A DNA stretch of 64,000 nt, taken from positions 2,976,001 to 3,040,000 of the forward strand of contig NZ_CP140772.1 of assembly GCF_037893185.1 (NCBI RefSeq). Direction: 5' to 3'. The stretch is from Chitinophaga sp. 180180018-3 (GTDB taxonomy: Bacteria > Bacteroidota > Bacteroidia > Chitinophagales > Chitinophagaceae). Below the pieces are notes generated by a model, which saw nothing but the letters and a program-made list of their open reading frames with translations, made no database searches and was not told the origin of the DNA. Shown piece after piece: positions 14,803 through 23,570 of this stretch (within the stretch, counting starts at the first letter, position 1; the number at the start of each line of letters is the position of its first letter). A program made the position numbers and the translations under genes.

Positions 14803-16856
14803 TGATCAACGCCCGCTTTACGCTATCGTGCCTGCTGGTAGCTGCACAATTAGTTATTGCAGTGCCTTCAGCCGATGCTCAGTCTGCCGATACCATAACA
14901 CAGGACGATCGCTATGAAGCCTATCTCAGGGTTCATACGCTTGTCAGCGGAACCTACATCCGGCCTCATTGGCTGGTGGCCGGCGACCGCTTTTGGTTTG
15001 CCACAGGCAGGCCGGACAGCACCGTTATCTATGAGGTTGACGCTAAACGTAACACAAAAAAAGAGCTTTCTGATAAAGCCAGGCTGAATGCGATGCAGGA
15101 GAAAGCGGAGGATCCATTGTCGCTGCCGTCTCCGGATAAACAACAATCTGTTTTTGTTCAGGACAATAATCTATGGCTGCGTAATACAGGGGCCGGGGCG
15201 CCAAAGCAGCTGACAGACAACGGTATCGCAGACAACGCGTGGAGCATAGCCGATGCTGCCTGGTCGCCGGATGGTGCGCAGCTGCTTGTCCGCCAATCAG
15301 ACGACCGGAACGTATACCATCTCCCCATTATCAATTATTCAAAGCCTTTGGAAGATGTTGAATGGGACGTATATGCCAGAACAGGAGATAGCCTGGAAAT
15401 ACCTCACCTTTATGTAATTGACACCAGGTCCGGCAAACAGGTAAAGATAGCAATGGGTGGCAGTCCGCAGCAATACGTTTATCCGCTGGGGTGGACACCT
15501 GATGGGGCGGCTGTGATTTTTATGCGGATGAACCGCCAGGGAAATGATTTAACGCTGCTGACAGCGGATCCTAACACAGGTGCCAGCAGCGTCATACTGA
15601 TGGAGCAACAAAATACTTTTGTTGGCGGATTGGATTTCATCATAGACAAATGGCGGCGTCAATTCACGCTATTGAAAGATGGTAAACGTTTTATCTGGAT
15701 GTCGGAGCGCAGCGGCTGGCGCCATCTTTACCTGTATGATATGCGCGGGAAATTAATCCGCCAGCTAACGGATGGTACTTTCCCTGTTATACAGGTGGTG
15801 AAGGTAGATGAGAAAAATGGATGGATCTATTTTACGGCCAATGCGGAGACTAATCTTTATTACACTAATCTCTACCGGATAAATCTGGAAGGCAAAAACA
15901 TGCAACGGCTAACGAGTGCCAGTGGCGCGCATTACATTCAGTTCTCGCCGGGGGGCAACTATTTCCTGGATACGCATTCTACCATCAGCGAACCTCCGGT
16001 GGTGGAGCTGCGCCGCGCGAATGGGCAGCTACTGCAGGTAGTAAGAACAGCAGACACGAGCCGGCTTCGGCGCATTGGCTGGAACCCGCCGGAGAGCTTC
16101 GTCGTAAAAGCTGCTGATGGGAAAACAGATCTGTATGGGATCCTCTATAAGCCATACAACTTCGATCCAAATAAAAAATATCCCGTCATTAATGTGATCT
16201 ATGCCGGTCCTTTTATGACAATCGTGCCCAATGGATTCATGCCTAACAGCTCTTTGTCTATCCAGGCACAGGCACTGGCACAGGCCGGATACATTACCTT
16301 CCTGGTAGATGGGCGGGGTACTACTGAAAGGAGTAAAGCTTTCCAGGATGTGGTGTTTAATAATATCGGGAGGAATGAGATTCCCGACCAGGTAGCTGCT
16401 TTAAGGCAGCTGGCTGAGAAACGGCCTTATATGGACCTCACAAGAGTAGGCGTTTACGGCCATTCCTGGGGTGGATATTTTACAGAACGTGCTATGCTGA
16501 CAGCCCCCGATGTTTACCGGGTAGGTGTTGCTTCCTCGGCAGGAGAGGTCAATGAAGGTGCAGAGATCCACGAGCCCTACATTGGGCTGCCGCAGAACAA
16601 TAAGGCGGTTTATGACTATGCCGCCAATAACAAACTTGCTGCTAATCTTAAGGGCAAATTACTCCTTATTCATGGCACCAGTGATGTCAACGCGCCATTT
16701 TCTGCAACAGTGAGAATGATAGCTGCACTCATTAAGGCAGGTAAACCATACGATCTCCTGCTATTACCATTGCAAACTCATTTTTTTGAAGGAACAAGTG
16801 AAAAATATGCCAACGAAGCCATACGGCGGTATTTCGATAAAAATCTGAAGCCATAA
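14802..16856 (+). CDS. S9 family prolyl oligopeptidase (DPP4-like), exported
   Basis: From ATG 14802, which overlaps the marR stop in TGATG, the product has 684 residues with a signal peptide ending SADAQ (about residue 27). An eight-bladed DPP4-type propeller spans about 40-430, with IRQLTDGTF and LYYTNLYRI repeats. The C-terminal alpha/beta hydrolase domain contains the nucleophile elbow GHSWGGY (Ser555), Asp628 (GTSDVNAPF) and His660 (QTHFF), so the triad is complete. Family enzymes cleave after Pro or Ala near peptide N-termini in the periplasm. In-frame TTG 14793 and GTG 14799 are weaker starts. It is about the usual length for the family. Confidence 0.95.
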   Translation: MINARFTLSCLLVAAQLVIAVPSADAQSADTITQDDRYEAYLRVHTLVSGTYIRPHWLVAGDRFWFATGRPDSTVIYEVDAKRNTKKELSDKARLNAMQEKAEDPLSLPSPDKQQSVFVQDNNLWLRNTGAGAPKQLTDNGIADNAWSIADAAWSPDGAQLLVRQSDDRNVYHLPIINYSKPLEDVEWDVYARTGDSLEIPHLYVIDTRSGKQVKIAMGGSPQQYVYPLGWTPDGAAVIFMRMNRQGNDLTLLTADPNTGASSVILMEQQNTFVGGLDFIIDKWRRQFTLLKDGKRFIWMSERSGWRHLYLYDMRGKLIRQLTDGTFPVIQVVKVDEKNGWIYFTANAETNLYYTNLYRINLEGKNMQRLTSASGAHYIQFSPGGNYFLDTHSTISEPPVVELRRANGQLLQVVRTADTSRLRRIGWNPPESFVVKAADGKTDLYGILYKPYNFDPNKKYPVINVIYAGPFMTIVPNGFMPNSSLSIQAQALAQAGYITFLVDGRGTTERSKAFQDVVFNNIGRNEIPDQVAALRQLAEKRPYMDLTRVGVYGHSWGGYFTERAMLTAPDVYRVGVASSAGEVNEGAEIHEPYIGLPQNNKAVYDYAANNKLAANLKGKLLLIHGTSDVNAPFSATVRMIAALIKAGKPYDLLLLPLQTHFFEGTSEKYANEAIRRYFDKNLKP

Positions 16857-17153
16857 GGGAATTACGGGTTTCAGGTCAGGAACCAGGAGTTGAGTTGAAG
16901 AGAAGAATTGAATGCTTCCCTTCGATGTTTAATTAGTCCTCCTTCCGCCATGCTTAATTATCCCTTTCGGGTTGCTGATTTGGAATCCGTAATTTCTATT
17001 AAATGACGCCATGCGCTGCAATGGTTATCTGTTTTTTCATATATATGCGTTAAAAATATATTAAAGCCGCTATGCCTATTCGTCTTTTTAAACTTTATCA
17101 ATAGTGATATGTCCAACCATCGTAACTAAATTGATAATATAAAAAACACCACC

Positions 17154-17483
17154 ATGAAGTTTCCATTTATGTTGGCCATCGCCGGCTTAATTAGTGCATC
17201 TGCCTTTGCACAGGGACCAGGGCATCAAAGAACACATATCAGGAACCATCCTCGTGTAAATCAGGTAAACAGACGGATAGATAACCAGGAAAGAAGAATA
17301 AGCGAAGAGAGAAGGGAAGGAGATATCACCAAAGGCCAGGCCAAACAGGATCGCAAAAACCTGAGAGAAATTAACGAGGAGAAGCGGGATATGCGCAAAA
17401 AGGATCGTGGCCATCTTACTAAGAAAGATCAGTCGGCGTTAAATCAGCAGTTGAATCAGGATAGTAAGGCCATAGGGCATTAG
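17154..17483 (+). CDS. Small basic exported protein of unknown function
   Basis: A 109-residue protein with a signal peptide (MKFPFMLAIAGLISASAFAQ). The mature 89 residues are very rich in Arg, Lys, Asn, Gln, Asp and Glu, with repeats such as NRRIDNQERRI and KDRGHL, predicted to be helical and highly soluble. No Cys. I recognise similar small proteins in Bacteroidota but no assigned role. It is a single gene that ends in a bidirectional hairpin shared with the barrel gene to the right. Confidence 0.75.
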   Translation: MKFPFMLAIAGLISASAFAQGPGHQRTHIRNHPRVNQVNRRIDNQERRISEERREGDITKGQAKQDRKNLREINEEKRDMRKKDRGHLTKKDQSALNQQLNQDSKAIGH

Positions 17484-17522
17484 TGTTTGTATATAACAAT
17501 TTCGGGAGCAGACAATTTCTTG

Positions 17523-17557
17523 ATGAGCCAGGTCTTTATTTGAAGGGCCTGGCTCAT
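17523..17557. terminator. Bidirectional terminator between convergent genes
   Basis: Perfect 10-bp arms ATGAGCCAGG (17523-17532) and CCTGGCTCAT (17548-17557) with a 15-base loop, 40 bp after the small protein gene and 9 bp before the stop of the barrel gene. Confidence 0.65.
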
Positions 17558-17565
17558 GTTTATGT

Positions 17566-18240
17566 TCATAAACGGTATCCAAGCCTGAAGCCCATTGGTA
17601 TATGTATGAAATCCCCGTCCTCTGCCTGGTAAACCGAAAGCCAAAGACTGCTTGCTTTTACCATGTTGGCGGGTCTGTTGCCAAAATTTTTGCTCTTTAC
17701 GCCCAAACCACCATAGCATTCGAGCATAAAACGTTGCGACTTACCTAGTCTGGCCTGGAAGCCTATATTCCCGGCTATGGAGCGGGTATATTTCCGTTCT
17801 TCGTAGTCTACAGATTCCCAGGATGTCCGATTGGTATTGGGGGTTCTTTCAACCATCGCTGTTTGCTGATAGGAGGTTTGCTTGTAGGCTGCCTGTAAAC
17901 TAAAGAAGCCCCTGTATCTTTCATAGCGTCCTGGAAAATAAAACCTTAGCTCCGGCTGGACGCGAAACCCATGGGGTGTACTTCCGCCACTTCCCAAACC
18001 CTGGTACATGACTGCCATGCCTTCTATTACTACCCCCCAGTATTTTGAATACCGATATTCTACTGCCAGACTGGGTCCGGCGTCAAAATCGTGTAGCGAT
18101 TGCAGGTTGGTGCTGAGAAGCCATCCGGTTTTGGGCGGGTCGATGACTATCGGCGGGGCATGCGGGCGTCTGCGCTGGGCCGATGAGGCGAGGCTTACTG
18201 CCATGCACAGGAAAAACAGGAGATAACTACGTACAGACAT
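17566..18240 (-). CDS. Outer-membrane beta-barrel-like protein of unknown function
   Basis: A 224-residue protein with a signal peptide (ending SLASSAQ, about residue 21) and alternating hydrophobic/aromatic strands: LAVEYRYSKYWGVVIEGMAV, PELRFYFPGRYERY, GFFSLQAAYKQTSY. It ends MGFRLGYRL, with a C-terminal Leu after alternating residues, as in small outer-membrane barrels. About eight strands are plausible (DUF3575-like architecture). No partner gene. The role is unknown. Confidence 0.75.
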   Translation of the reverse strand: MSVRSYLLFFLCMAVSLASSAQRRRPHAPPIVIDPPKTGWLLSTNLQSLHDFDAGPSLAVEYRYSKYWGVVIEGMAVMYQGLGSGGSTPHGFRVQPELRFYFPGRYERYRGFFSLQAAYKQTSYQQTAMVERTPNTNRTSWESVDYEERKYTRSIAGNIGFQARLGKSQRFMLECYGGLGVKSKNFGNRPANMVKASSLWLSVYQAEDGDFIHIPMGFRLGYRL

Positions 18241-18335
18241 TGGCTGATCAGTGAATTTATAGGGTAAATTTAAATGAATACTGTCAGCTGTTGAACGATG
18301 GAAAAATCTAAAAGTTACATGATAACCTGATGAGG

Positions 18336-18380
18336 GCGAAAGAACCTTAGCGATTATTATTATCGCTAAGGTCTTCGCTG
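18336..18380. repeat. Dispersed intergenic hairpin element, short copy
   Basis: Perfect 10-bp core arms CCTTAGCGAT (18345-18354) and ATCGCTAAGG (18362-18371), with an imperfect extension (GCGAAAGAA against TCTTCGC). The right arm, read in reverse complement, gives AACAGCGAAGACCTTAGCGA, nearly identical to the core of the much longer hairpins at 48055-48170 and 56251-56369. It follows the sulfatase gene and could act as its terminator. Confidence 0.8.
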
Positions 18381-18395
18381 TTCAGCCGGATGGCG

Positions 18396-19865
18396 TTATT
18401 TTTTTACTGTTATTTTTGCCGCCTCTCTGCATTCTTTGCAAGGTGTTTGGGTAAGATCATCCCCCAATGTACTCCTGTACTTTTCCACAACCGTCATTAA
18501 ATCTTTCACGATATCGGGATATGATTTCTGAACGTCCAGCGTTTCGCCGGGATCATGCGCCAGATCATACAATGCCATAGGTTCATCCGCCTCTGCATAA
18601 CCGCCAGGGAAGCCGTTTTTCCCGGGCATGTAGGTCTTATACGTTTGCCCCCTGTGTGGCAGCACCAGTTTCCAGCTGCCCTTGCGAACAGCCTCTAAGT
18701 TGTTGCGACGATAATAATATGCAAATTCATTTCTGGGATTCGCACCTTTCTCCATGAACAGCAATGAAGATATATCCACGCCATCAATTTTATTTTCGGG
18801 TAATGGTGCATGGGCAAGCTTCGCAATGGTTGGTAAAAGATCGATGGTAGCCGACAGGTTATTGCAGATGGTACCAGCAGGGATTATTCCCGGCCAGCGA
18901 ATAATACAGGGCTCCCGCTGGCCGCCTTCCCAGCTACTGCCTTTCCCTTCTCTCAGGCCGCCGGCATTACCCGCGTGATCGCCGAAGGTAAGCCAGGGAC
19001 CATTGTCGCTGGTAAAAACAACCATCGTATTCTTATCAATACCCTGCTGTTTGAGGGTTTGCATGATTTCGCCTACCGACCAGTCTACTTCCATCATCAC
19101 ATCGCCAAATAAACCAGCGCCGCTTTTTCCCAAAAAACGGGGGGATGCCGCAATGGGAACATGTACCATGGAATGCGCCAGGTATAAAAAGAAGGGCCTG
19201 TTTTTATTCTTTTTTATAAAATCACAGGCACGCTGGGTATAGGTGGCAGTTAAAGTGCCCTGGTCGTCCAGGGTTTTAATATAACGAACGGGTTGATCTC
19301 CCTCCAGCAGGGGCAGTGGCGGGTATTTCGACATCCGGTTAGCGGTATCAGTAACAGGTTTGCCATCATATCCCACAGGCCACATATCATTGGAATAAGG
19401 TAATCCTAAATATTCATCAAAGCCGTAGTGTATGGGGAAATAAGGCGCTTTGGCGCCCAGATGCCATTTCCCGATCATGCCTGTATAGTATCCTTCTTTC
19501 TTCAGCATAGATGCGATGGTGGTTTCCCGGGGATTCAGCGCAATCTCAGTCCAGGGCATAAAGGCGCCATGTATGCCCAGGCGGTTGGGATAACAGCCGG
19601 TAAGTATACCCGCCCTGGAAGCAGTGCAGACGGCCTGCGCGGCGTAGAAATTGGTAAAGCGCATACCTTCTGCTGCAAGCTTGTTGATATGGGGGGTATG
19701 ATATACGGCGCCGTTATAGCATTCCGGATCGCCATAACCCATATCATCCATGAAAATAATGATGAAGTTAGGCCTGGGCGCAGTTTTTCGCGGCGCCTGT
19801 GCGATGGCTGTGAGATTACCCACGCTCATCAGCGCCACCAGTAAATAGATAAACCCCTTTTTCAT
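18396..19865 (-). CDS. Sulfatase (arylsulfatase-like, exported)
   Basis: From ATG 19865 the product has 489 residues with a signal peptide (MKKGFIYLLVALMSVGNLTAIAQ). An upstream ATG (19895) would add ten polar residues. Metal ligands appear in FIIIFMDDMGYGD; the formylglycine motif is CTASRAGILTG with Cys80, the S1 sulfatase CxAxR type; GKWHLG, HSMVH and TSDNGPW complete the active site. The Cys must be converted to formylglycine by a maturase such as anSME, which is not encoded in this window. The substrate is probably a sulfated glycan. A decayed partial copy of a related sulfatase lies at 23311-23444. Confidence 0.95.
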   Translation of the reverse strand: MKKGFIYLLVALMSVGNLTAIAQAPRKTAPRPNFIIIFMDDMGYGDPECYNGAVYHTPHINKLAAEGMRFTNFYAAQAVCTASRAGILTGCYPNRLGIHGAFMPWTEIALNPRETTIASMLKKEGYYTGMIGKWHLGAKAPYFPIHYGFDEYLGLPYSNDMWPVGYDGKPVTDTANRMSKYPPLPLLEGDQPVRYIKTLDDQGTLTATYTQRACDFIKKNKNRPFFLYLAHSMVHVPIAASPRFLGKSGAGLFGDVMMEVDWSVGEIMQTLKQQGIDKNTMVVFTSDNGPWLTFGDHAGNAGGLREGKGSSWEGGQREPCIIRWPGIIPAGTICNNLSATIDLLPTIAKLAHAPLPENKIDGVDISSLLFMEKGANPRNEFAYYYRRNNLEAVRKGSWKLVLPHRGQTYKTYMPGKNGFPGGYAEADEPMALYDLAHDPGETLDVQKSYPDIVKDLMTVVEKYRSTLGDDLTQTPCKECREAAKITVKK

Positions 19866-20060
19866 TGGAATATTTTTGTTTATAGATGCAGGCATCGACA
19901 GACGATTTGCTGCTATCTCTGTATAAACTTAACTAAATATCCGAAAAGAGTGCTTAGTTTCCACCAATTGCTATCCCTAAAACTGATCAATATCCGTTTG
20001 CCACGGTATATTCTTATCCGAAGTAAGATAATTCACCATTCCTTCTGTTATGTTTATTGT

Positions 20061-20840
20061 TCACCTGCAGGTGTAATTGTAAAGCAGCACAAAAGTGCGA
20101 TAGCCATCTCGTGTAATGCTGTTGCTAACAACCCGGCCCGTGTCATCGAACCCGTAAATATAGCTTTCCGGCGTGTTAGGAGCGCCTGACCTGCTTTTTA
20201 CCAGGCTTTTATTTCGAATGGTACCTGCGGTATTGCCGTAGGAATTAAAATCTTCATTCACCAGTTCGTCGCCCTGCCGCACCGGCTGGTCATAGTAGGT
20301 GTAAATTTTTGTACTGCTCACTTTACCATTTTGCGTTTCTGTTTGTTTTATAAGATTGCCGTCTGCCCACTGATAAGTGCTGAGAAAAGGCGCGGAAACA
20401 CCAACGAAAGTAATGCTGCTTCTGATAACAATAGTGTCGTTATACTCATACGTTTCTATATATCCGGAATTGAGATTTTCGCTGCCATCATCATTGACAT
20501 CCCTCAGGGTAACTTTGGTAATCAGCCGCTGGCTATTGTATTCGATGAGCTCTTTGCTGTCTTTTTTCCCGTTTCTGATGTTTATTCTTGTTATTTTGTT
20601 GGGCTCGTAGGTGAAGTAGGTAGTATCCGCCTGGTTATATGTAACACGCGATAGTCTGTTATTTCCGTCATATTGATACGATATAATAGTGGGCGGCGTA
20701 TAGTAGGTGGAAGTGACAGTGGTAGGAAATCTGCCATCACAGCCGTTGCCGGGAGTATCATGATTTTTCTTGCTGCAACCGGCCAATGCAATAAACACCA
20801 ATGGTAGCAGCAATGTAGCAGTTGTTATTCTTGCGTTCAT
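20061..20840 (-). CDS. Lipoprotein with YD-like repeats, copy 1
   Basis: A 259-residue protein with lipobox ALAGC (Cys22) followed by SKKNHD. The body has degenerate YD-type repeats: YQYDGNNRLSRVTY, YEPNKITRI, IEYNSQRLITKVTL, YIYGFDDTGRVVS, as in RHS-like or DUF4595 surface proteins of Bacteroidota. The adjacent upstream gene (20878-21825) is a related lipoprotein in the same direction, 37 bp away. They are probably co-transcribed and exposed at the cell surface or facing the periplasm. No toxin tip or cleavage domain is visible. Role unknown. Confidence 0.8.
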   Translation of the reverse strand: MNARITTATLLLPLVFIALAGCSKKNHDTPGNGCDGRFPTTVTSTYYTPPTIISYQYDGNNRLSRVTYNQADTTYFTYEPNKITRINIRNGKKDSKELIEYNSQRLITKVTLRDVNDDGSENLNSGYIETYEYNDTIVIRSSITFVGVSAPFLSTYQWADGNLIKQTETQNGKVSSTKIYTYYDQPVRQGDELVNEDFNSYGNTAGTIRNKSLVKSRSGAPNTPESYIYGFDDTGRVVSNSITRDGYRTFVLLYNYTCR

Positions 20841-20877
20841 CGTTATCTGGTTTGGATGTTATTAAAAGAATTCCTGG

Positions 20878-21825
20878 TTATTTACATTGATAAGTAAATG
20901 TTTCCTGGGTGTTACCGCCCGACAGGCGTTCTGTCGGGTAGCCGTGCTCGTTATAGTTGTAGGTGTATTCGTATGTCGCATCTATTGCGTTTAAATACAG
21001 GTCACGACCGTAAGCGTGCAATTTAACAGGATTGTTTTTGCTAAGGGCAGCAATGATCAACAACCAGTTGCTCGTATAATAATCCCCCCAGTCGGATCGT
21101 ATGAATTTGTAATAGTTCAGCATACATGTATACGGACAGGGCTTTTCGTCGTAGACGATTTCAAATGTTTCCCGGAGCGCCTGATCGAAGAGCCAGTAAT
21201 TTTGAGATGGCTGCTGTGGGAAATACTTGAAGGTTGCGTATTTATTGATGACCAGTATTTTTATCACATTGTCTTTATCGTCATATACAAGACTGTCTGT
21301 AACTCCTGCTACTATTTTCTTGTTGCTGAAGGTATCTATGTTCACCGTATACCTGTAGTTGATGTAAACAGAAGTGAGCCGTTTCTTTGCGTCGTAGCCA
21401 TAAAGAAAGTAATGATCCTTGTAGTTGATGATTTTGATAACACTATCTGCGCCGGTACCTCCGTCTCCAAATCCAGCATAGGCGGGCATGCCGTCATACA
21501 CACTTTGGGTACTGTCGTCAAACACCACGAGATCGTTGATGGTGAACTGGCCTATTTTACTATAGGTTCCCGCCACCCTGTAGGGAGTAACGGTTTGTAC
21601 ATACGGGGTGTAAAGAGAACTGAGGCCGTAAGCCATTGTTACTTTGGTGAGCAATCCTTTCGGATCATATTCAAAAGTCTGTGGCTGTCCGGTCAGAGAG
21701 CTGGATTCTCCTGAAAGCATACAGGTATTGTTGTTAGATGGCGGCGGATTAGGGGAAGTAATGGAGTTTTTCTTACAACTTGCAAGAAGCAGGAAAAGCA
21801 AAGCTGATAGTAGAATATTTTTCAT
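20878..21825 (-). CDS. Lipoprotein with YD-like repeats, copy 2
   Basis: From ATG 21825 the product has 315 residues with lipobox LLLASCKK (Cys17). The in-frame ATG at 21891 would place 22 residues before the signal and is unlikely. YD-type units include FEYDPKGLLTKVTM, LYGYDAKKRLTSVYI and YNYNEHGYPTERLS. It shares its fold, lipobox tail (CKKN/CSKKN) and terminal YTC/YQC ending with the gene downstream, so the pair is likely a duplication. No catalytic motif is evident. Confidence 0.8.
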   Translation of the reverse strand: MKNILLSALLFLLLASCKKNSITSPNPPPSNNNTCMLSGESSSLTGQPQTFEYDPKGLLTKVTMAYGLSSLYTPYVQTVTPYRVAGTYSKIGQFTINDLVVFDDSTQSVYDGMPAYAGFGDGGTGADSVIKIINYKDHYFLYGYDAKKRLTSVYINYRYTVNIDTFSNKKIVAGVTDSLVYDDKDNVIKILVINKYATFKYFPQQPSQNYWLFDQALRETFEIVYDEKPCPYTCMLNYYKFIRSDWGDYYTSNWLLIIAALSKNNPVKLHAYGRDLYLNAIDATYEYTYNYNEHGYPTERLSGGNTQETFTYQCK

Positions 21826-22134
21826 GATCTTTATTTTGTTAAGAAGGGGTGATAACAATCGGTACAAAACTACTCCCGGACTATGCTGCAAGTCAATAGC
21901 AATAAAACGCTAATTCGCCCCCGTGAAAACCCCCTCCTGGTCACGTAAAAACACGGTTTTTTGACGGGTTTGGAAGATAGTATGGCTGCTGCGAAATGCT
22001 TATTTGCAGTGCGTTTATATAGGTTTTTAATATAGACGTGGTTCATTCCCGGTGATAGCCTTTGTTGGAAATTACGGTGGGAATAATTGTATATTAGGGA
22101 GGAATTTACCCCTCACACTTTAAAACATTAAGTT
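21826..22134. other. Divergent intergenic region
   Basis: About 300 bp between the leftward lipoprotein pair and the rightward unknown gene. Near 22108, TATATTAG, preceded by TTG about 22 bases upstream, is a mediocre candidate promoter for the rightward gene. I see no further structure. Confidence 0.4.
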
Positions 22135-22620
22135 ATGTCCACCAAAATTGTTAACAGTGGCCAGTCCAGTCCCCAGGACGGAGCCATTAACCAGGGTGAT
22201 TTAGCAAAGATTATCAGTGATTTCGAGAATTTTGTTCAACTATCTTCTACGGATGGCAGGGTGATCACGAAGATCGACTACATTTCCATCCCTTTAGCTG
22301 TCATGTATGGGTTTATCCAGGATGCACAAAAGCTTATTGCTGCGAATGGTGACATTGGAGCATTGACACCAGCAGATTTCAAAAGGATTAATATCAACAT
22401 CAGGTTTGGCGTTACGCTCCCGAGCCAGAAAGATTGTCAGAACCCGAAGAAAGACATTTCCAATCACCTGACTACGGCGTTGCTGATTGAAAAGGATGGG
22501 GTTGAATTATCATCGATAGGGGATAGCGTTATTATACCGGGCTTTAAAGCGAATTACAGGTACCCGGGTAACGACAATATCGGTGATACTGCCTGCTGCC
22601 CTTCACCACCTTATCATTGA
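22135..22620 (+). CDS. Hypothetical protein, 161 residues
   Basis: I do not recognise this protein. It has no signal peptide or membrane segment. The N-terminal 20 residues are Ser/Gln/Gly rich; the middle is mixed alpha/beta (DYISIPLAVMYGFIQDAQKL, FKRININIRFGVTL); the C-terminus has a CC pair in DTACCPSPP. Codon use is like its neighbours. It is followed 43 bp later by a membrane protein gene in the same direction, so the two may be co-transcribed. Confidence 0.65.
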   Translation: MSTKIVNSGQSSPQDGAINQGDLAKIISDFENFVQLSSTDGRVITKIDYISIPLAVMYGFIQDAQKLIAANGDIGALTPADFKRININIRFGVTLPSQKDCQNPKKDISNHLTTALLIEKDGVELSSIGDSVIIPGFKANYRYPGNDNIGDTACCPSPPYH

Positions 22621-22663
22621 GAGGCTTGAACCCCAACAGATGTAGTTCGATATTATTGCTGAC

Positions 22664-23308
22664 ATGATCATTCGTATTGCACAACCGGCTTATCTGGCAG
22701 AGATTTTTCTATGCTTAATTTTCAGCGCTTTTTTTTACAAAAAAGGAACCAGGGCTGAGAAGTGGCTGGTTCCCTTTTTCGCCGCGCTGCTATGCGTAGA
22801 ATCTTATGCAATGTATCGTTCTGCAAAATGGATCTCCACATCCCTGCTTTACAATTTTTGGTTTCCGGGAGAATTTATTTTTTATTCCCTGTTTATTTCT
22901 TCATTTATTCAAAGTCCTGTAAGAATAAAAGTTATCCGTTACGGAGTATACATTTACGCGCTGTTTGTAGCGATGAGCTATATCTTTGTAGTTAACCTGG
23001 TAAACTTTGCGTCGACTGTTTTCCTGATAGGGGTGCTATTGATACTTCCCGTTTGCTTCATGAAGCTCTACGAAGAGATAGAAGGAGAGATCATGCAACA
23101 TCCGTTTAAGAATCCGCTGTTTTGGTTTATTACAGGCTTGTTGATAGAAAATATAGGCAGCTTTTTTATATTGGGAAGCATTAACCTCGTGAAGGTGAAG
23201 AACGAGCATATGTTGATGTCGTTGTACGATATAAATATTATAGCTACCTGTATGCAATACTTTTCTTTCCTGTTGTATTTTTATTGCAGATGGAAATATC
23301 AGCGATAG
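22664..23308 (+). CDS. Hypothetical membrane protein, about seven segments
   Basis: A 214-residue protein made almost entirely of hydrophobic segments (about 8-25, 35-52, 58-82, 92-110, 112-133, 150-172, 185-207) with short charged loops. It has no recognisable enzymatic motif. Similar small seven-segment proteins in Bacteroidota often accompany sensor or signalling genes, but nothing here proves that. It is directly followed by a sulfatase remnant on the other strand. Confidence 0.7.
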   Translation: MIIRIAQPAYLAEIFLCLIFSAFFYKKGTRAEKWLVPFFAALLCVESYAMYRSAKWISTSLLYNFWFPGEFIFYSLFISSFIQSPVRIKVIRYGVYIYALFVAMSYIFVVNLVNFASTVFLIGVLLILPVCFMKLYEEIEGEIMQHPFKNPLFWFITGLLIENIGSFFILGSINLVKVKNEHMLMSLYDINIIATCMQYFSFLLYFYCRWKYQR

Positions 23309-23310
23309 CG

Positions 23311-23444
23311 TATAAGTCCTGCAGGTTTACCCTTTGTAAGGGCAGTACCAGTTTCCCTTTCCAACAACTTCCTTTCCCTTCTCTCAGTCTGCCGGCATTA
23401 TCCGCGTGATCGCCGGAGGTAAGCGCGTGGCCATTGTCGCCCAC
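23311..23444 (-). pseudogene. Sulfatase gene remnant with internal deletion
   Basis: Read leftward, the sequence encodes GDNGHALTSGDHADNAG followed by LREGKGSCWKG, then jumps straight to KLVLPLQRVN. The first part matches the sulfatase stretch DNGPWLTFGDHAGNAG with LREGKGSSWEGG, the second matches KLVLPHRGQTYK about 80 residues later in the intact enzyme at 18396-19865. DNA identity is also visible (for example CCTTTCCCTTCTCTCAG). Both ends of the gene are gone, so this is a fossil, not a short gene. Confidence 0.8.
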
Positions 23445-23490
23445 ATGGGGGAGGGGGATTTTACCCCCCTGAAAATGCGCCGGATCACGC

Positions 23491-23522
23491 TTGATTCAGG
23501 GCATACATCTGATGTAACTTTA
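23491..23522 (+). promoter_or_regulatory. Candidate promoter for the lipoprotein-GH5 operon
   Basis: TTG at 23491-23493, a 21-base spacer, and TAACTTTA at 23515-23522 (one mismatch to TAnnTTTG), 48 bases before the lipoprotein start. Confidence 0.5.
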
Positions 23523-23570
23523 TCCTGCAAAAAATAATAAACCCCAAACCATCACCTTAAATCTACAACT

